A stretch of 64,000 nucleotides of DNA from Achromobacter piechaudii NBRC 102461 (GCF_001571245.1 NZ_BCTK01000015.1:186001-250000), one strand, 5' to 3'. Shown: positions 25,668 to 35,705, numbered from the stretch's first letter. The notes: a model not told the origin generated them from the sequence alone. Numbers and translations: made by a program.

Positions 25668-26057
25668 ATGGAAAATCCCTTTGGCGATGCCGAAGAACCC
25701 GCAGTTGGCCACCGACAGTATCTGGTGTTGATCGCGGCTTCGAAAGACAATGCCTCGCTTGCGCAAAAGCAGCTTGAAAACCTGAAGAAGTATGTCGATG
25801 ACCGCGCAGCTCCTCTTTGGATCGACGCCAAAGGCATCGGCGTGCTGCTGACCACTGACATGGTCGCCTCGGAAATCTGGCGCGCCATGTTCCAGAAGGA
25901 TGCGGGCCAGGACCTGGGTGACACCCGCAATATGCTGGTGCTTGAACTGGGCAAGGATTGGGCCGCCCGCCGCGACGACAAAATCGAACATTGGCTCGCG
26001 ACGCACGTCGGCAACCCCTTGCCGCCCATGCCACGCGCTGCGGGCAAGAAGCGCTAA
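25668..26057 (+). CDS. Hypothetical protein
   Basis: A 129-residue soluble protein, not recognised. The ATG at 25668 follows AAGGA by 7 nt. It looks like an alpha/beta fold: beta strand YLVLIAASKDN, an amphipathic helix rich in K/Q/L, PLWIDAKGIGVLLTTDMVASEIW, and NMLVLELGKDW before a basic tail. The pattern suggests a small stand-alone domain with a possible nucleotide- or protein-binding edge. It is monocistronic and ends at a terminator. Confidence 0.65.
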   Translation: MENPFGDAEEPAVGHRQYLVLIAASKDNASLAQKQLENLKKYVDDRAAPLWIDAKGIGVLLTTDMVASEIWRAMFQKDAGQDLGDTRNMLVLELGKDWAARRDDKIEHWLATHVGNPLPPMPRAAGKKR

Positions 26058-26066
26058 GGCGAGTCA

Positions 26067-26093
26067 AATGCCCGCCCAACCCGGGCGGGCATT
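26067..26093 (+). terminator. Intrinsic terminator
   Basis: An 11-bp stem (AATGCCCGCCC with GGGCGGGCATT) and AACCC loop, followed by ATTTT. It overlaps the stop codon of the convergent hydrolase gene. Confidence 0.85.
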
Positions 26094-26913
26094 ATTTTCC
26101 AGCGCCGACGCGCGCGATGAAAGCGATCAGGCGCGCCGCCAATTCGGCCGGATTGTCCAGGCTTGGCAAGTGGGCGGTGCCGGCCAATTCTTCACCGATG
26201 CCATCGGCAAGCAACGTCGCAACCTGGCGGCTGCGCGCCTGGATGTGTGGAAAATCGTAGGCGCCCCACATCACCAGCGCCGGAACTTGAATCTCACCCA
26301 GACGCTGGAACGTAGCCAGGTCATCGGTGCTGGTCCCGCCATAAGGCGAGCGCAATATCGCGCCATTCATCTTCAGAAACTGCTGGCGCGCAAGGCCCGA
26401 AACCCGCCCTGCCGCCGCGCCGGGCCCATCCAGAAACAATCGCGCCTTCAAGTCGTTGATGCGGTCTTGTTGACCTTGCATCTCTGCCTCTTGCAGTTGC
26501 GCCATCAGTGCGCCAATCGCAGGCGAATAATCCGGCGCGCCTGCACCCGGCACCGTGGGCGCAATCAACACCAGCCCGCTTACACGCGAAGGATGCAGCA
26601 AGGTCGCATCCAGCGCGACGCGGGCCCCTTGCGAGCACCCGACCAATATCACCCGCTTGCCATCAGCCAAGGCATCGAGCACCGCAATCAGGTCCGCCAC
26701 CGCTGAATAATGCTCGACGTCGGCACGTGTATTCCCATGCCCCCGACGGTCATAAGCGATAGCGGTATTCGTGACGGCGACGGCCGCCATCTGCGCGCTC
26801 CACATCGTGCGATCGCAGATGGCCGCATGCAAGAACACGACCGGATCGCCGCTACCCATCGTCTCGACAAAGAGCGATGCACGGCCACTGGCGACGTAGT
26901 GCGGTTTGCGCAT
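26092..26913 (-). CDS. Alpha/beta-fold hydrolase
   Basis: A 273-residue cytoplasmic hydrolase. The oxyanion region PVVFLHAAICD is followed by the nucleophile elbow G-C-S-Q-G-A-R, and the acid and histidine are found in the C-terminal MWGAYDFPHI and AHLPSLDNP segments. The family includes esterases and lactonases such as 3-oxoadipate enol-lactonase-like proteins. The ATG at 26913 overlaps the end of the upstream membrane-protein gene, so the two are coupled. Confidence 0.85.
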   Translation of the reverse strand: MRKPHYVASGRASLFVETMGSGDPVVFLHAAICDRTMWSAQMAAVAVTNTAIAYDRRGHGNTRADVEHYSAVADLIAVLDALADGKRVILVGCSQGARVALDATLLHPSRVSGLVLIAPTVPGAGAPDYSPAIGALMAQLQEAEMQGQQDRINDLKARLFLDGPGAAAGRVSGLARQQFLKMNGAILRSPYGGTSTDDLATFQRLGEIQVPALVMWGAYDFPHIQARSRQVATLLADGIGEELAGTAHLPSLDNPAELAARLIAFIARVGAGK

Positions 26914-26917
26914 TGAC

Positions 26918-27700
26918 TCACCCCACGACGGCAGCGTCGCCACCTGATCCCGCGTTGTGGCGCGAGGACTCACGATAGGCAATGGCGGCCATCACGGTGA
27001 CGATCACGATCAAGGCGACGCATATCAGCGCGCCCGTCAAACCATACGCCACGCCGGACCACGTCATGCGGCGCGCCACCTCGGCAACCATCGTCTTGGT
27101 AAACCCTGCGAATACGATCAGCGCGAACAACGCCACCGCCAGCGGCCAACGCCTGAACCGCATGGCGCGGCGCATCGCGCCGAACCCGTATTCGCCCACC
27201 GATGCAGCTCGCGCCAAGCTTGGCAAGCACAGCGCGCCTGCGTATGCCGTCGGTATCCACAGCAAACCAAGCACCGTGAACAGAATGGCAAAGAATTTGG
27301 AATCGCCGACGCCGTTCATCGCGAAGTACAACAGCAGCGGAATATCAGCGGAGGCGCGCAACAGCGCGCCCGCCACGACAACAAACAGCATCACAAGCGC
27401 CAGGTGCCTCGCTTCGGCATTGCCCGTCCGCACGGGCTGCTTACCGGTCGGATCAGCCTCGGCGATCACGCCGGTCCATGCAAAGGTCATGCGCGCCAGC
27501 GCAAGTAGATTGACCAGGGCCAGCATCAGGAACACGTACTGGATCGTGCCAACGGACTTGAACGCCAGGAAGGCAAACGGCAACGTCAGAATAAACAGGC
27601 ACAAGGACCACGGCGCCGATGCCACCATCTTGCGGGCGTGTTGGCGGATAGCGGTGCAGGTCATGCCGACAAGACGGCTTCCGGCAATTTTGTTGGCCAC
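26918..27700 (-). CDS. Predicted polytopic membrane protein
   Basis: A 260-residue membrane protein with about six hydrophobic segments (around 30-50, 55-72, 97-116, 132-160, 190-207 and 224-246), not recognised as a named family. The probable start is GTG at 27700 behind AGGT; an ATG 12 codons later is an alternative. It is the first gene of a two-gene unit with the alpha/beta hydrolase, the two being nearly overlapping. That hints at a shared membrane or lipid function, which is inference only. Confidence 0.7.
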   Translation of the reverse strand: MANKIAGSRLVGMTCTAIRQHARKMVASAPWSLCLFILTLPFAFLAFKSVGTIQYVFLMLALVNLLALARMTFAWTGVIAEADPTGKQPVRTGNAEARHLALVMLFVVVAGALLRASADIPLLLYFAMNGVGDSKFFAILFTVLGLLWIPTAYAGALCLPSLARAASVGEYGFGAMRRAMRFRRWPLAVALFALIVFAGFTKTMVAEVARRMTWSGVAYGLTGALICVALIVIVTVMAAIAYRESSRHNAGSGGDAAVVG

Positions 27701-27871
27701 GGGGATACCTATGCAGACAGAATCAGGACGCTACGTTATACCAGCCTGTTGCTAAAGAAGATGACGAGGATTGGCGCCGACCCGGACGTTTCGGATAAGG
27801 TAGTGAACGCCAGAGATCAACGACTCGCAAGCGAGACGCCGTGATCGCATCGTCTGAAAGGGAAAGCCGCC

Positions 27872-28276
27872 GTGACCTTTGCCCGCACGTACTACATGAA
27901 CAAGACCAGCGACGCGCAGTTCGCGCAACTGCTTTCGGAACGGCGTGATTTCTATCTTGAAAACGTGGAAGACATGCAGGGTACGTTGCGGCGGGCGCTG
28001 GCATTGCTGGAGAGGGACGGTTTGACGAGTCGCATATTGGACCGGCCGTCGAACCCTGGCGCCACGCTGCACCACAGCATGTTGGCGTCGCTCCCGATCA
28101 TCGGTATCGCGTCGACGATGCTGCATGCCGCCACAACGCTTGCGCAACCTCGCGCCGACGTAACGTTTGTCCGCACGGCTGAAGAATCACTCAGCGTGGT
28201 GTTTGGTGGTCACGTTGTGAAAGTAAAACCGCGCGATGCGTCTAACGATTCGGCAGAAAATCCGGCGCACCAATGA
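27872..28276 (+). CDS. Hypothetical protein with one hydrophobic segment
   Basis: A 134-residue protein, not recognised. The GTG at 27872 has AAGGG upstream at a proper distance. The in-frame ATG at 27896 has none. The N-terminal 55 residues are helical and charged, a moderately hydrophobic segment (SMLASLPIIGIASTMLHAA) lies near 69-87, and a short basic tail follows. It may associate with the membrane. It diverges from the 26918-27700 gene and ends just before a hairpin shared with the tRNA-Pro transcript. Confidence 0.6.
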   Translation: MTFARTYYMNKTSDAQFAQLLSERRDFYLENVEDMQGTLRRALALLERDGLTSRILDRPSNPGATLHHSMLASLPIIGIASTMLHAATTLAQPRADVTFVRTAEESLSVVFGGHVVKVKPRDASNDSAENPAHQ

Positions 28277-28280
28277 GAAA

Positions 28281-28310
28281 GGGGGTTAGTGATTTTCATC
28301 ACTAACCCCC
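28281..28310 (-). terminator. Terminator of the tRNA-Pro transcript
   Basis: Perfect 13-bp stem (28281-28293 with 28298-28310), TTTC loop on the plus strand, followed on the minus strand by TTTCTC. It lies 12 bp downstream of the tRNA 3' end. It may also stop the convergent gene. Confidence 0.8.
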
Positions 28311-28321
28311 TAGGGTATTGC

Positions 28322-28400
<79 letters not shown>

Positions 28401-28408
28401 AGAAAAAG

Positions 28409-28417
28409 AGTATAGCA
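28409..28417 (-). promoter_or_regulatory. Extended -10 promoter of tRNA-Pro
   Basis: TGC-TATACT on the minus strand ends about 11 bp before the tRNA 5' end, with a TGCAAA -35-like hexamer 16 bp upstream. Confidence 0.6.
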
Positions 28418-28629
28418 GAACAAAAATAAGTTTGCACGCATTGGTGCAAAAAAATGCACTGAATACTCAAAAAATTTGCGCTTCATGTTCGTCGCTTGCA
28501 TCAACCACATGCAAGACGACGCACGAAGCGCAGGGAACTGCTTCTTGCCGCGCGCGTAGCGGTCAGCGACGCGCGCGGCGGATACCGATTTCTACAGAAT
28601 GATCGTTGATGCCAATGGCATCAACTGGC

Positions 28630-29067
28630 TTACGCCACGGTGCTGCTGACGTTGCCGTTGCTTGCGCTGGCAGCCACGTTTGCAGGCAGACCCAACGCAT
28701 CGGCCAGCATCGTCGAGACGCTGGAGAGTTCGTTGCGCAAGCCTTGCATTTCAGCGCCCGACAAGCGGACCGCTGCGTCTTGATCATGCGGCATGTCGCG
28801 CGCGTCGCCGAGGCGATTGCGAGCACCGCTGATGGTGAAGCCTTGTTCGTACAGCAAGGAGCGGATGCGGCGGATCAACAGCACTTCGTGATGTTGATAG
28901 TAGCGGCGGTTGCCGCGCCGCTTGACCGGCTTGAGCTGGGTGAATTCCTGTTCCCAGTACCGCAGGACGTGAGGCTTGACGCCACACAGCTCGCTGACTT
29001 CACCGATGGTGAAGTAACGCTTGGCGGGAATGGGCGGCAGGGTAACGGTGGGTTCAGTACGTGTCAT
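28630..29067 (-). CDS. MerR-family regulator (ihfA-linked)
   Basis: A 145-residue regulator. The N-terminal MerR helix-turn-helix lies at 18-85 (RYFTIGEVSELCGVKPHVLRYWEQEF, RRGNRRYYQHHEV), with a short helical C-terminus and no metal-binding cysteines. Proteins of this type lie directly after ihfA in many proteobacteria, and their regulon is poorly known. It is transcribed in the same direction as pheT-ihfA, 58 bp after ihfA. Confidence 0.92.
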   Translation of the reverse strand: MTRTEPTVTLPPIPAKRYFTIGEVSELCGVKPHVLRYWEQEFTQLKPVKRRGNRRYYQHHEVLLIRRIRSLLYEQGFTISGARNRLGDARDMPHDQDAAVRLSGAEMQGLRNELSSVSTMLADALGLPANVAASASNGNVSSTVA

Positions 29068-29125
29068 AAGCGAATTTTATGCCGCGAGTAAGCCGGGTGC
29101 CGATAACAATTACCGACAAAGCGTA

Positions 29126-29467
29126 TCACTCCGCGGCGTCGGGTGCAGCAGGGGTTGCCTGCTCCACCACGCTCTTGAGTTTCTGACTCGCGTGGAACGT
29201 GACCACGCGGCGTGCGGCGATGGGAATGGTCTCGCCGGTTTTAGGATTGCGGCCAGGACGCGGGGGTTTGTCGCGCACCTGGAAATTGCCGAAACCCGAG
29301 AGCTTCACGGAATCTCCGCGCGCCAAGGCGTCGCGGATTTCTTCGAAGAAGGTATCGACAATGTCCTTGGCTTCGCGTTTGTTCAGGCCTACCCGCTCGA
29401 AGAGCAGTTCGGCCAGCTCAGCCTTGGTCAAGGTGCGCGGCTCGGCAGCAAGCATACTGTTCCCCAT
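29126..29467 (-). CDS. ihfA: Integration host factor subunit alpha
   Basis: A 113-residue HU/IHF-family DNA-bending subunit. It carries [55 protein letters not shown] with the intercalating proline arm, and [13 protein letters not shown]. It pairs with IHF-beta (encoded elsewhere). It starts 3 nt after pheT, so it belongs to that operon. Either the ATG at 29467 or the one at 29455 could be used. Confidence 0.97.
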   Translation of the reverse strand: MGNSMLAAEPRTLTKAELAELLFERVGLNKREAKDIVDTFFEEIRDALARGDSVKLSGFGNFQVRDKPPRPGRNPKTGETIPIAARRVVTFHASQKLKSVVEQATPAAPDAAE

Positions 29468-29470
29468 GGT

Positions 29471-31888
29471 TCATGTACGCTGGCGCGCGCCGTGGGCACT
29501 GACCAATGCATCCTTGATGCGGGACAGGCAATCCGCCACACGGGCTTCGTCCAGGGTGACCTCAGTGTCCTGTAGCCAGAAACGGAAAGCAAGGCTTTTC
29601 TCGGTGACGGGCTCGCTGCCATGGGCCTTCTCGCGCCACACGTCAAACACGCGCGCGTCCTGCACGACGGCCAATTGCGCATCGGCCTTGACCGCCGCGA
29701 ACACCGTGTCCAGCATCGATTGCGTCGACACGCCGGCATCCACCCACAACGCCAGATCGCGCACCACGACGGGCTGACGCGAGAGCTCGCGCACTTGCGG
29801 CAGCTCGCCTTCGGACAAGGCTTGCACGTCCAGTTCGAACACGACAGGCGCGTGCGCCAGATCTGCCTGCTGCGCCCAACGCGGGTGCAGTTCGCCGATC
29901 CAGCCCACTTGCTTGCCGTCCAGTTCGATGCGGGCGCTGCGGCCCGGATGCAGCGCGGGATGTGCGGCGGCTTCGAAACGCAAGCGACGGCCGCGTGCGC
30001 CGAACAGCGCCTCGACGTCCATCTTCACGTCGAAGAAATCGACTTGGCGCGTGGCGATGCCCCACTGCTCTTCAACGGCCGGGCCCCACGCGGCGCCCGA
30101 CAGACGCATCGGTTGACGCACGCCCGCGACTTCCAGCGGACCATCTTGCGCACTGGCGTCGCGCATGAAGACGCGACCCAGTTCGAACACGCGAACGCGC
30201 GACTGCTTGCGGTTGGCGTTGTGGCGGATGTTGGCGATCAGGCCACCGATCAGGCTGGAACGCATGACCGACAAATGGCTTGCGATCGGATTGACCAGGC
30301 GCACCGGCGTATCGTTGCCTGCGTAGTCGCGTTCCCAATCGGCTTCGACGAAGCTGTAGTTCACGACTTCCTGATAGTCCTGCGCGGCGGTCAGGCGACG
30401 CAGCGCGTGCGCGCCGCGATGCACTTCAGGCTGCGAGAACATCTTGGCGCGCGCCATCGGCGGCACATCGGGAATGCTTTCGAAGCCATAGATGCGCGCC
30501 ACTTCCTCGATCAGGTCTTCTTCGATCTCAAGATCGAATCGGTACGACGGCGGGATGACGATGAAGTCATCGCCTTCGACCGTGAATTCCAGACCCAGGC
30601 TGGCGAAAATCTTGGCGACCTGCTCTTGCGTGACGGGCACGCCCAGCACGCGATGGCAGCGCGCCAGACGCATGCGCACCGGAGCGCGCGTCGGCAGGTT
30701 GACGACTTGATCGTCCACCGGGCCGACCTGGCCACCGCAGATGTCGACGATCAGGCGCGTGATGAATTCAATGTGTTCGGGAATGCTGGCGTAGTCCACG
30801 CCACGCTCGAAGCGATGGCTGGCTTCCGAGCTGAACTTGTAGCGACGCGCGCGGCCGGCGATGGCCTGCGGCCACCAGAAAGCGGCTTCCAGATAGATGT
30901 TCTGCGTGTCCAGCGTCACGGACGTGGCTTCGCCGCCCATGATGCCGGCCAGGCTTTCGACCTGCTCACCGGCCACGACCACACCCACCTTCGGATCCAG
31001 CGCGACGGTCTGGCCATTCAACAGTTCCAGCGTCTCGCCTTCGCGGGCCCAACGCACGGAAATGTCGCCGCCGATCTTGTCCAGGTCGAACACGTGCGAC
31101 GGCCGGCCAAGTTCAAGCATGACGTAGTTCGAGATGTCGATCAGCGCCGACAACGAACGCTGGCCAGCGCGCTCAAGACGCGTCTTCATCCATTCGGGCG
31201 TGGCGGCGCGAGCGTTCACACCACGAATGACGCGTCCGGCGAAACGGCCGCAAAGTTCCGGCGCTTCGATCTTGACGGGCAGGCGCTCGTCCAGCGTCAC
31301 GGGGACCGCCACGGCGGTCGGCACGGACAGCGGAGCGCCGGTCAGCGCAGCCACTTCGCGCGCCACGCCGAGAATCGACAGGCAGTCGGCGCGGTTGGGC
31401 GTGAGCTTGAGCGTGAAGAGCGTGTCGTCCAGGTCCAGCGCTTCGCGGATGGACTGGCCAGGCACCATGTCGGCGGGCAGCTCCAGCAGGCCGGCGTGGT
31501 CTTGCGACAAGCCCAGCTCGCGTGCCGAGCACAGCATGCCCGACGATTGCACGCCGCGCATCTTCGCCACGCCGATCTTCATGCCGCCGGGCAGTTCCGC
31601 GCCCACGCGGGCCAGCGGCACCTTCAGGCCGGCAGCCGCATTGGGCGCGCCGCAGACGATTTGCAGGCGCTCGCCGGAGCCGTCGTCCACTTGGCAGACG
31701 CGCAGCTTGTCGGCGTCGGGATGCGGAGCGATATCGACGATGTGGGCCACGACCACGCCGGTGAAGGCCGGTGCGGCGGGCGCGGTGTCTTCGACTTCCA
31801 GGCCGGCCATGGTGAGCCGGTGCGCGAGTTCATCGGTTGCGATCGGTGGGTTGACCAGCGTACGCAGCCAGGATTCGGGAAATTGCAT
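29471..31888 (-). CDS. pheT: Phenylalanyl-tRNA synthetase beta subunit
   Basis: The 805-residue beta subunit of the heterotetrameric PheRS, which charges tRNA-Phe in the cytoplasm. Domains in order: the N-terminal B1 with an inserted OB/tRNA-binding domain (about 40-150: [23 protein letters not shown]), the B3/B4 editing region, B5, the catalytic-like core, and a C-terminal FDX-ACB domain (about 710-805). The length is normal. It follows pheS by 13 nt. Confidence 0.98.
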   Translation of the reverse strand: MQFPESWLRTLVNPPIATDELAHRLTMAGLEVEDTAPAAPAFTGVVVAHIVDIAPHPDADKLRVCQVDDGSGERLQIVCGAPNAAAGLKVPLARVGAELPGGMKIGVAKMRGVQSSGMLCSARELGLSQDHAGLLELPADMVPGQSIREALDLDDTLFTLKLTPNRADCLSILGVAREVAALTGAPLSVPTAVAVPVTLDERLPVKIEAPELCGRFAGRVIRGVNARAATPEWMKTRLERAGQRSLSALIDISNYVMLELGRPSHVFDLDKIGGDISVRWAREGETLELLNGQTVALDPKVGVVVAGEQVESLAGIMGGEATSVTLDTQNIYLEAAFWWPQAIAGRARRYKFSSEASHRFERGVDYASIPEHIEFITRLIVDICGGQVGPVDDQVVNLPTRAPVRMRLARCHRVLGVPVTQEQVAKIFASLGLEFTVEGDDFIVIPPSYRFDLEIEEDLIEEVARIYGFESIPDVPPMARAKMFSQPEVHRGAHALRRLTAAQDYQEVVNYSFVEADWERDYAGNDTPVRLVNPIASHLSVMRSSLIGGLIANIRHNANRKQSRVRVFELGRVFMRDASAQDGPLEVAGVRQPMRLSGAAWGPAVEEQWGIATRQVDFFDVKMDVEALFGARGRRLRFEAAAHPALHPGRSARIELDGKQVGWIGELHPRWAQQADLAHAPVVFELDVQALSEGELPQVRELSRQPVVVRDLALWVDAGVSTQSMLDTVFAAVKADAQLAVVQDARVFDVWREKAHGSEPVTEKSLAFRFWLQDTEVTLDEARVADCLSRIKDALVSAHGARQRT

Positions 31889-31901
31889 GATCAGCCGTCT
31901 G

Positions 31902-32924
31902 TTATTCGTTGAACTGGCGCAAGAAGCGCAAATCGCCTTCGTAGAACTGGCGCAGGTCGTTGACGCCGTAGCGCAACATCGTCAGACGCTCGAGTCCGGA
32001 ACCAAAGGCAAAGCCGATGTAGCGCTCGGGATCCAGGCCAAAGTTGCGCACCACTTCGGGGTGCACCTGACCCGAGCCGGAAATTTCCAGCCAGCGGCCA
32101 CGGTTGGGGCCCGAGGTGAACATCATGTCGATTTCGGCAGACGGTTCCGTGAACGGGAAGAACGACGGACGGAAGCGCACGACGAGATCATCGCTTTCAA
32201 AGAAGCAACGCAGGAAATCGGTGTACACGCCTTTCAGATCTGCGAACGAGATGTCCTCGGCGATCCAGAGCCCTTCCACTTGGTGGAACATGGGCGAGTG
32301 CGTGGCGTCGCTGTCGACGCGATAGGTGCGCCCCGGCGCGATGACCTTGATGGGCGGCTTGTGCATGCGGGCGTAACGCACCTGCATGGGGCTGGTGTGC
32401 GTGCGCAGCAGCAGCGGCAGGCCGTCGGCGTCGTTCATGTCGACGTAGAACGTGTCCTGCATGGAACGCGCCGGATGGTCCAGCGGGTTGTTCAAAGCGG
32501 TGAAATTGGTCCAGTCGTTTTCCACTTCGGGGCCATCGGCCACATCGAAGCCTATGGAACGGAAGATGGCTTCCACGCGTTCCCAGGTCCGGATCACCGG
32601 ATGGATGCCTCCCGGCGCGCGACCGCGGCCAGGCAGGGTGACGTCAATGGTTTCGGAGGCCAGTCGGGCGTCCAGTTCCGCCTGCGCCAATGCGGCGCGG
32701 CGCGAATTCAGGAGCTCTTCGACTTGTTGCTTGGCCTGATTGATCCGGGCGCCCATCTCGCGCTTTTGCTCGGGATCGAGTTTGCCCAGGCCTTTGAGCA
32801 GCACCGTCAGTGCGCCTTCCTTACCCAGGAATCGAGCCTTTGCGTTCTCAAGCGCGGCGGCATCCGTAGCCGCGGCGAACCGTTCTTGCGCCTGGGAGAC
32901 CAGGTCGTCAACCAATAGAGTCAT
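31902..32924 (-). CDS. pheS: Phenylalanyl-tRNA synthetase alpha subunit
   Basis: The 340-residue catalytic subunit. An N-terminal coiled coil (1-85) precedes the class II catalytic core. The core carries motif 2 [46 protein letters not shown] and the motif 3 region [18 protein letters not shown]. It sits between rplT and pheT. An intrinsic terminator lies in the 77-bp rplT-pheS gap, so pheST expression depends on read-through or on an internal promoter. I see no Phe-rich leader peptide there. Confidence 0.98.
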   Translation of the reverse strand: MTLLVDDLVSQAQERFAAATDAAALENAKARFLGKEGALTVLLKGLGKLDPEQKREMGARINQAKQQVEELLNSRRAALAQAELDARLASETIDVTLPGRGRAPGGIHPVIRTWERVEAIFRSIGFDVADGPEVENDWTNFTALNNPLDHPARSMQDTFYVDMNDADGLPLLLRTHTSPMQVRYARMHKPPIKVIAPGRTYRVDSDATHSPMFHQVEGLWIAEDISFADLKGVYTDFLRCFFESDDLVVRFRPSFFPFTEPSAEIDMMFTSGPNRGRWLEISGSGQVHPEVVRNFGLDPERYIGFAFGSGLERLTMLRYGVNDLRQFYEGDLRFLRQFNE

Positions 32925-32943
32925 GAAATCCAGCCTTCAAAAC

Positions 32944-32972
32944 GCAAACGGGGCTATTACAGCCCCGTTTGC
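32944..32972 (-). terminator. Intrinsic terminator between rplT and pheS
   Basis: A 12-bp perfect stem (GCAAACGGGGCT with AGCCCCGTTTGC), 5-nt loop, then GTTTTG on the minus strand. It sits inside an apparent operon, so it is probably partial. Confidence 0.85.
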
Positions 32973-33001
32973 AGCGATGCGCGATGAGTTAAAGCGCGCG
33001 A

Positions 33002-33361
33002 TCAGGCAGCCAAGGCAGCCTTGGCTTGCTGCACGATGGCGGCAAAGCCGGCCTTGTCGCGCACGGCCAGATCGGCCAGGACCTTACGGTCGAGTTCGAT
33101 CGAAGCCTTCTTCAGACCAGCGATGAACACGCTGTAGCTGACGCCATGTTCGCGGACAGCAGCGTTGATACGCGTGATCCACAAAGCACGGAACGTGCGC
33201 TTCTTGTTACGACGGTCGCGGTAGGCGTATTGGCCAGCGCGCATGACTGCTTGCTTGGCAATACGGAACACATTACCGCGGCGGCCACGGTAACCCTTGG
33301 CGGCGGCAATGACTTTTTTGTGACGTGCGCGGGCAGTTACGCCGCGTTTGACGCGAGGCAT
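33002..33361 (-). CDS. rplT: 50S ribosomal protein L20
   Basis: A 119-residue ribosomal protein. The highly basic N-terminus ([27 protein letters not shown]) and the globular C-terminus ([22 protein letters not shown]) are characteristic. L20 helps early 50S assembly and in E. coli represses its own operon by binding the rpmI leader. It lies 15 nt after rpmI. Confidence 0.99.
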   Translation of the reverse strand: MPRVKRGVTARARHKKVIAAAKGYRGRRGNVFRIAKQAVMRAGQYAYRDRRNKKRTFRALWITRINAAVREHGVSYSVFIAGLKKASIELDRKVLADLAVRDKAGFAAIVQQAKAALAA

Positions 33362-33376
33362 ATTAGATCTCCCTTA

Positions 33377-33574
33377 TCAAGCGAAAGGCATCATGGCCTT
33401 GACGGAGGCCACGTTGGATTCATGAACCGCCGTCGAGCCGCGCAATTGACGCTTGGCCTTGGTGGTCTTCTTGGTCAGAATGTGGCGCTTGAACGCCTGA
33501 CCGCGCTTGATGGAGCCGCTGCCGCGAACCTTAAAGCGCTTGGAGGCGCTTTTCTTGGTTTTCATCTTGGGCAT
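33377..33574 (-). CDS. rpmI: 50S ribosomal protein L35
   Basis: A 65-residue ribosomal protein with the usual sequence ([20 protein letters not shown] and [20 protein letters not shown]). It is the first gene of rpmI-rplT. Unlike the common order, infC is not directly upstream. Instead a leader of about 350 bp with its own promoter precedes it. Confidence 0.99.
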   Translation of the reverse strand: MPKMKTKKSASKRFKVRGSGSIKRGQAFKRHILTKKTTKAKRQLRGSTAVHESNVASVKAMMPFA

Positions 33575-33921
33575 GATGATTCCCTAAACTTAACTCGTAG
33601 TTGATTTGACATGACGCCAGGTGCTTGACGCGGGTGGCTGGCAGCCCAAGGGCTGGTACCGACACCACGCAAAACTTGTAAACCTGTTGCCACTTCTTGG
33701 GTATTGCACTGGGGTACTGCTTGAGGCCTTGCTGGGGATTTGCTCGCTGCCGCACTATCGTGCCGGACTATCGTCCAACCCTACACTGCCGCCTGCGCCA
33801 AGCCCCCGTTTTTCAAGCCCCCGTTCTTTCTACCAGCGTCGCTTAAGGCCATAAGTTATGGCCCGGGCGCAACCGGCATCTTCCCCCGAACCAGGAAAAA
33901 AGCGACCCAGATCCGGGAAAG
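33575..33921 (-). promoter_or_regulatory. Long rpmI-rplT leader with tandem repeats
   Basis: About 350 nt between the predicted promoter and rpmI contain no credible gene. Visible structure includes a perfect GGCCATAA-g-TTATGGCC hairpin (33847-33863), a 15-bp tandem repeat (33799-33828, core CAAGCCCCCGTT twice) and a 13-bp tandem repeat (33749-33774, GCCG-C/G-ACTATCGT twice). In E. coli L20 binds the rpmI leader, so a ribosomal-protein leader is the obvious hypothesis. Confidence 0.5.
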
Positions 33922-33927
33922 CCTTTG

Positions 33928-33957
33928 ATTATATGGTGATTTCTGGCCCCTTGTCGA
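33928..33957 (-). promoter_or_regulatory. Predicted sigma-70 promoter for rpmI-rplT-pheST-ihfA
   Basis: On the minus strand, TCGACA, an 18-bp spacer and a consensus TATAAT -10 (33933-33928). It is the best-matching promoter seen in this region. Confidence 0.6.
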
Positions 33958-34009
33958 GCCGGAATGCGGAAAAACCCGAGTCGGACGCCCGGCAGGGTTC
34001 GAAGCAACC

Positions 34010-35542
34010 CTACAAACCCGGCCGGCGGTATTGAACCGCTTGCGCCACATGGCTGGCGTCAATCAGGTCTGCCCCACCCAGGTCAGCGATGCTGCGGGCT
34101 ACCCGCAACGCCCGGTGCAAGGCCCGCCCAGACCCGGACAGGCGGCGCATCGCCTGAAACAGCAGCGCCTGTGCATTGGCCTGCATCACGCAGTACTGAT
34201 CGAGTTCGGGGCCGCTCAATAAAGCGTTCAGCTTGCCCTGGCGTTCGATCTGGCGCTGGCGACTTTGCCGTACCCGTTCCCGCACCAGACAGGAGGCCTC
34301 CCCCGAGGGACCCGCCATCGCTTCCGGATCGGACGGCGGCAGCGCCACGTGCAGGTCGATCCGGTCCAGTAGTGGCCCCGATATTTTTCCCACATAGCGC
34401 GCGACTTGGTCCGGCGTACATCCGCAAGCCCGTCCGGGATGCCCACGCCAGCCGCACGGACAGGGGTTCATCGCGGCGACCAACTGAAACTGCGCCGGGA
34501 ACTGCGCGGCATGCAGGGCTCTGGAGATGACCACCCTGCCCGCCTCCAGCGGCTCGCGCAAGGCTTCAAGGGTTCGTCGGCTGTACTCCGGCAGTTCATC
34601 CAGGAACAGCACCCCGTTATGCGCCAGGCTGATTTCACCCGGGCGCGGCCGGCTCCCGCCGCCGACCAGCGCGGCCACCGACGCCGAGTGGTGCGGCGCC
34701 CGAAACGGCGGCTGACCCATCAAGCTCTGCGGGCAACCCGCCAATGCCGCAACGGCCGCCGCCTCCAGCGCCTGCGACCGGTCCAGCGGGGGCAGCAAGC
34801 CGGGCAAACGCGCCGCAAGCATGCTTTTTCCCGCGCCCGGCGGCCCCACCATCAGCAGGCTGTGCCCACCCGCCGCCGCCACCTCCAATGCCCGCCTTGC
34901 GCCCGCCTGCCCTCGCACGTCCGACAGGCACGGCGCGGGCGGCGCTTGCGGCCACGCCTTGGGAACGGCATCGGGCAATAAATGCGCGCCCGCTGCGTGC
35001 GCGGCCACATCCGCAAGGCTACGCGCCGACAACACTCGCAGATCCGGCACCCACGCCGCCTCTTCCGCGCTGCCCGACGGCAGTATCAGCGTGGCGCCGG
35101 GCGTGTCGCGGGCCACGCTGAGTGCAATGACCAAGGGCGCCGCAACGGGCACCAACGCGCCCGTCAGCGACAACTCGCCCGCCAGCACCAGATCAGCCAG
35201 TGACGGATCGGTCGCACGTGGCTCGCCCGCCTCTTCGGTGCCAGACGGCGCGGCCAATTGCCCCGAGGCCAACAGCAAACCCAGTGCGATGGGCAGGTCA
35301 AAGCGCCCCGATTCCTTGGGAATGTCCGCTGGCGACAGATTGACGGTGATGCGCCCGGGCGGAAAATCAAATCCGCTGTTCAATATCGCGGCGCGCACGC
35401 GTTCGCGGCTTTCGCGCACCTCCGTATCCGCAAGACCCACGACATTGAAGCTGGGCAGCCCGGGGCCCAGATGGGTCTCGACCCGGACGGCGTGCGCATG
35501 CAGGCCGCTAAGGGCCCGGCTGGCAAGAACAGCAAGCGTCAA
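34010..35542 (-). CDS. comM: ComM/YifB-family Mg-chelatase-like AAA+ ATPase
   Basis: A 510-residue protein with an N-terminal Lon-protease-like domain (about 1-170), a central AAA+ module (Walker A VGPPGAGKSMLA near 229-240, Walker B GVLFLDELPEYSR) and a C-terminal Mg-chelatase domain with a CPCGWRGHPGRACGC zinc-type motif. ComM acts as a branch-migration helicase in natural transformation. The start is TTG at 35542 with AGGAG upstream, and gives the family N-terminus LAVLASRALSGL. Confidence 0.95.
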   Translation of the reverse strand: MTLAVLASRALSGLHAHAVRVETHLGPGLPSFNVVGLADTEVRESRERVRAAILNSGFDFPPGRITVNLSPADIPKESGRFDLPIALGLLLASGQLAAPSGTEEAGEPRATDPSLADLVLAGELSLTGALVPVAAPLVIALSVARDTPGATLILPSGSAEEAAWVPDLRVLSARSLADVAAHAAGAHLLPDAVPKAWPQAPPAPCLSDVRGQAGARRALEVAAAGGHSLLMVGPPGAGKSMLAARLPGLLPPLDRSQALEAAAVAALAGCPQSLMGQPPFRAPHHSASVAALVGGGSRPRPGEISLAHNGVLFLDELPEYSRRTLEALREPLEAGRVVISRALHAAQFPAQFQLVAAMNPCPCGWRGHPGRACGCTPDQVARYVGKISGPLLDRIDLHVALPPSDPEAMAGPSGEASCLVRERVRQSRQRQIERQGKLNALLSGPELDQYCVMQANAQALLFQAMRRLSGSGRALHRALRVARSIADLGGADLIDASHVAQAVQYRRPGL

Positions 35543-35705
35543 GACAGTCTCCTGAAGAAGACTGCCAGTATCGGCAATTCAGCAGACGGGCGACGCGCCG
35601 ACCGGGACAACTATGTCGCGCATCCAGACACCCATACCCCCAAAGCACAACGACCGCGTCAGGCGGTCGTTGTGGTTCAGGCCAGGTCTGTCGACCAGCG
35701 CCGCG

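Noticed and set aside
29621-31912. A 763-codon plus-strand open frame opposite pheT
   Set aside because: It is exactly antisense to the full-length PheT gene, its product is rich in His, Arg, Gln and Ala with no domain, and long antisense frames are expected in GC-rich DNA.
32925-33001. A Phe-rich leader peptide before pheS, as in E. coli pheM
   Set aside because: Only 77 bp separate rplT and pheS, and no start codon followed by Phe codons exists there. The hairpin is treated as an ordinary partial terminator.
33749-33828. A small CRISPR-like or IS-end repeat before rpmI
   Set aside because: The repeats are two unrelated direct tandem duplications of 13 and 15 bp without spacers or inverted termini.
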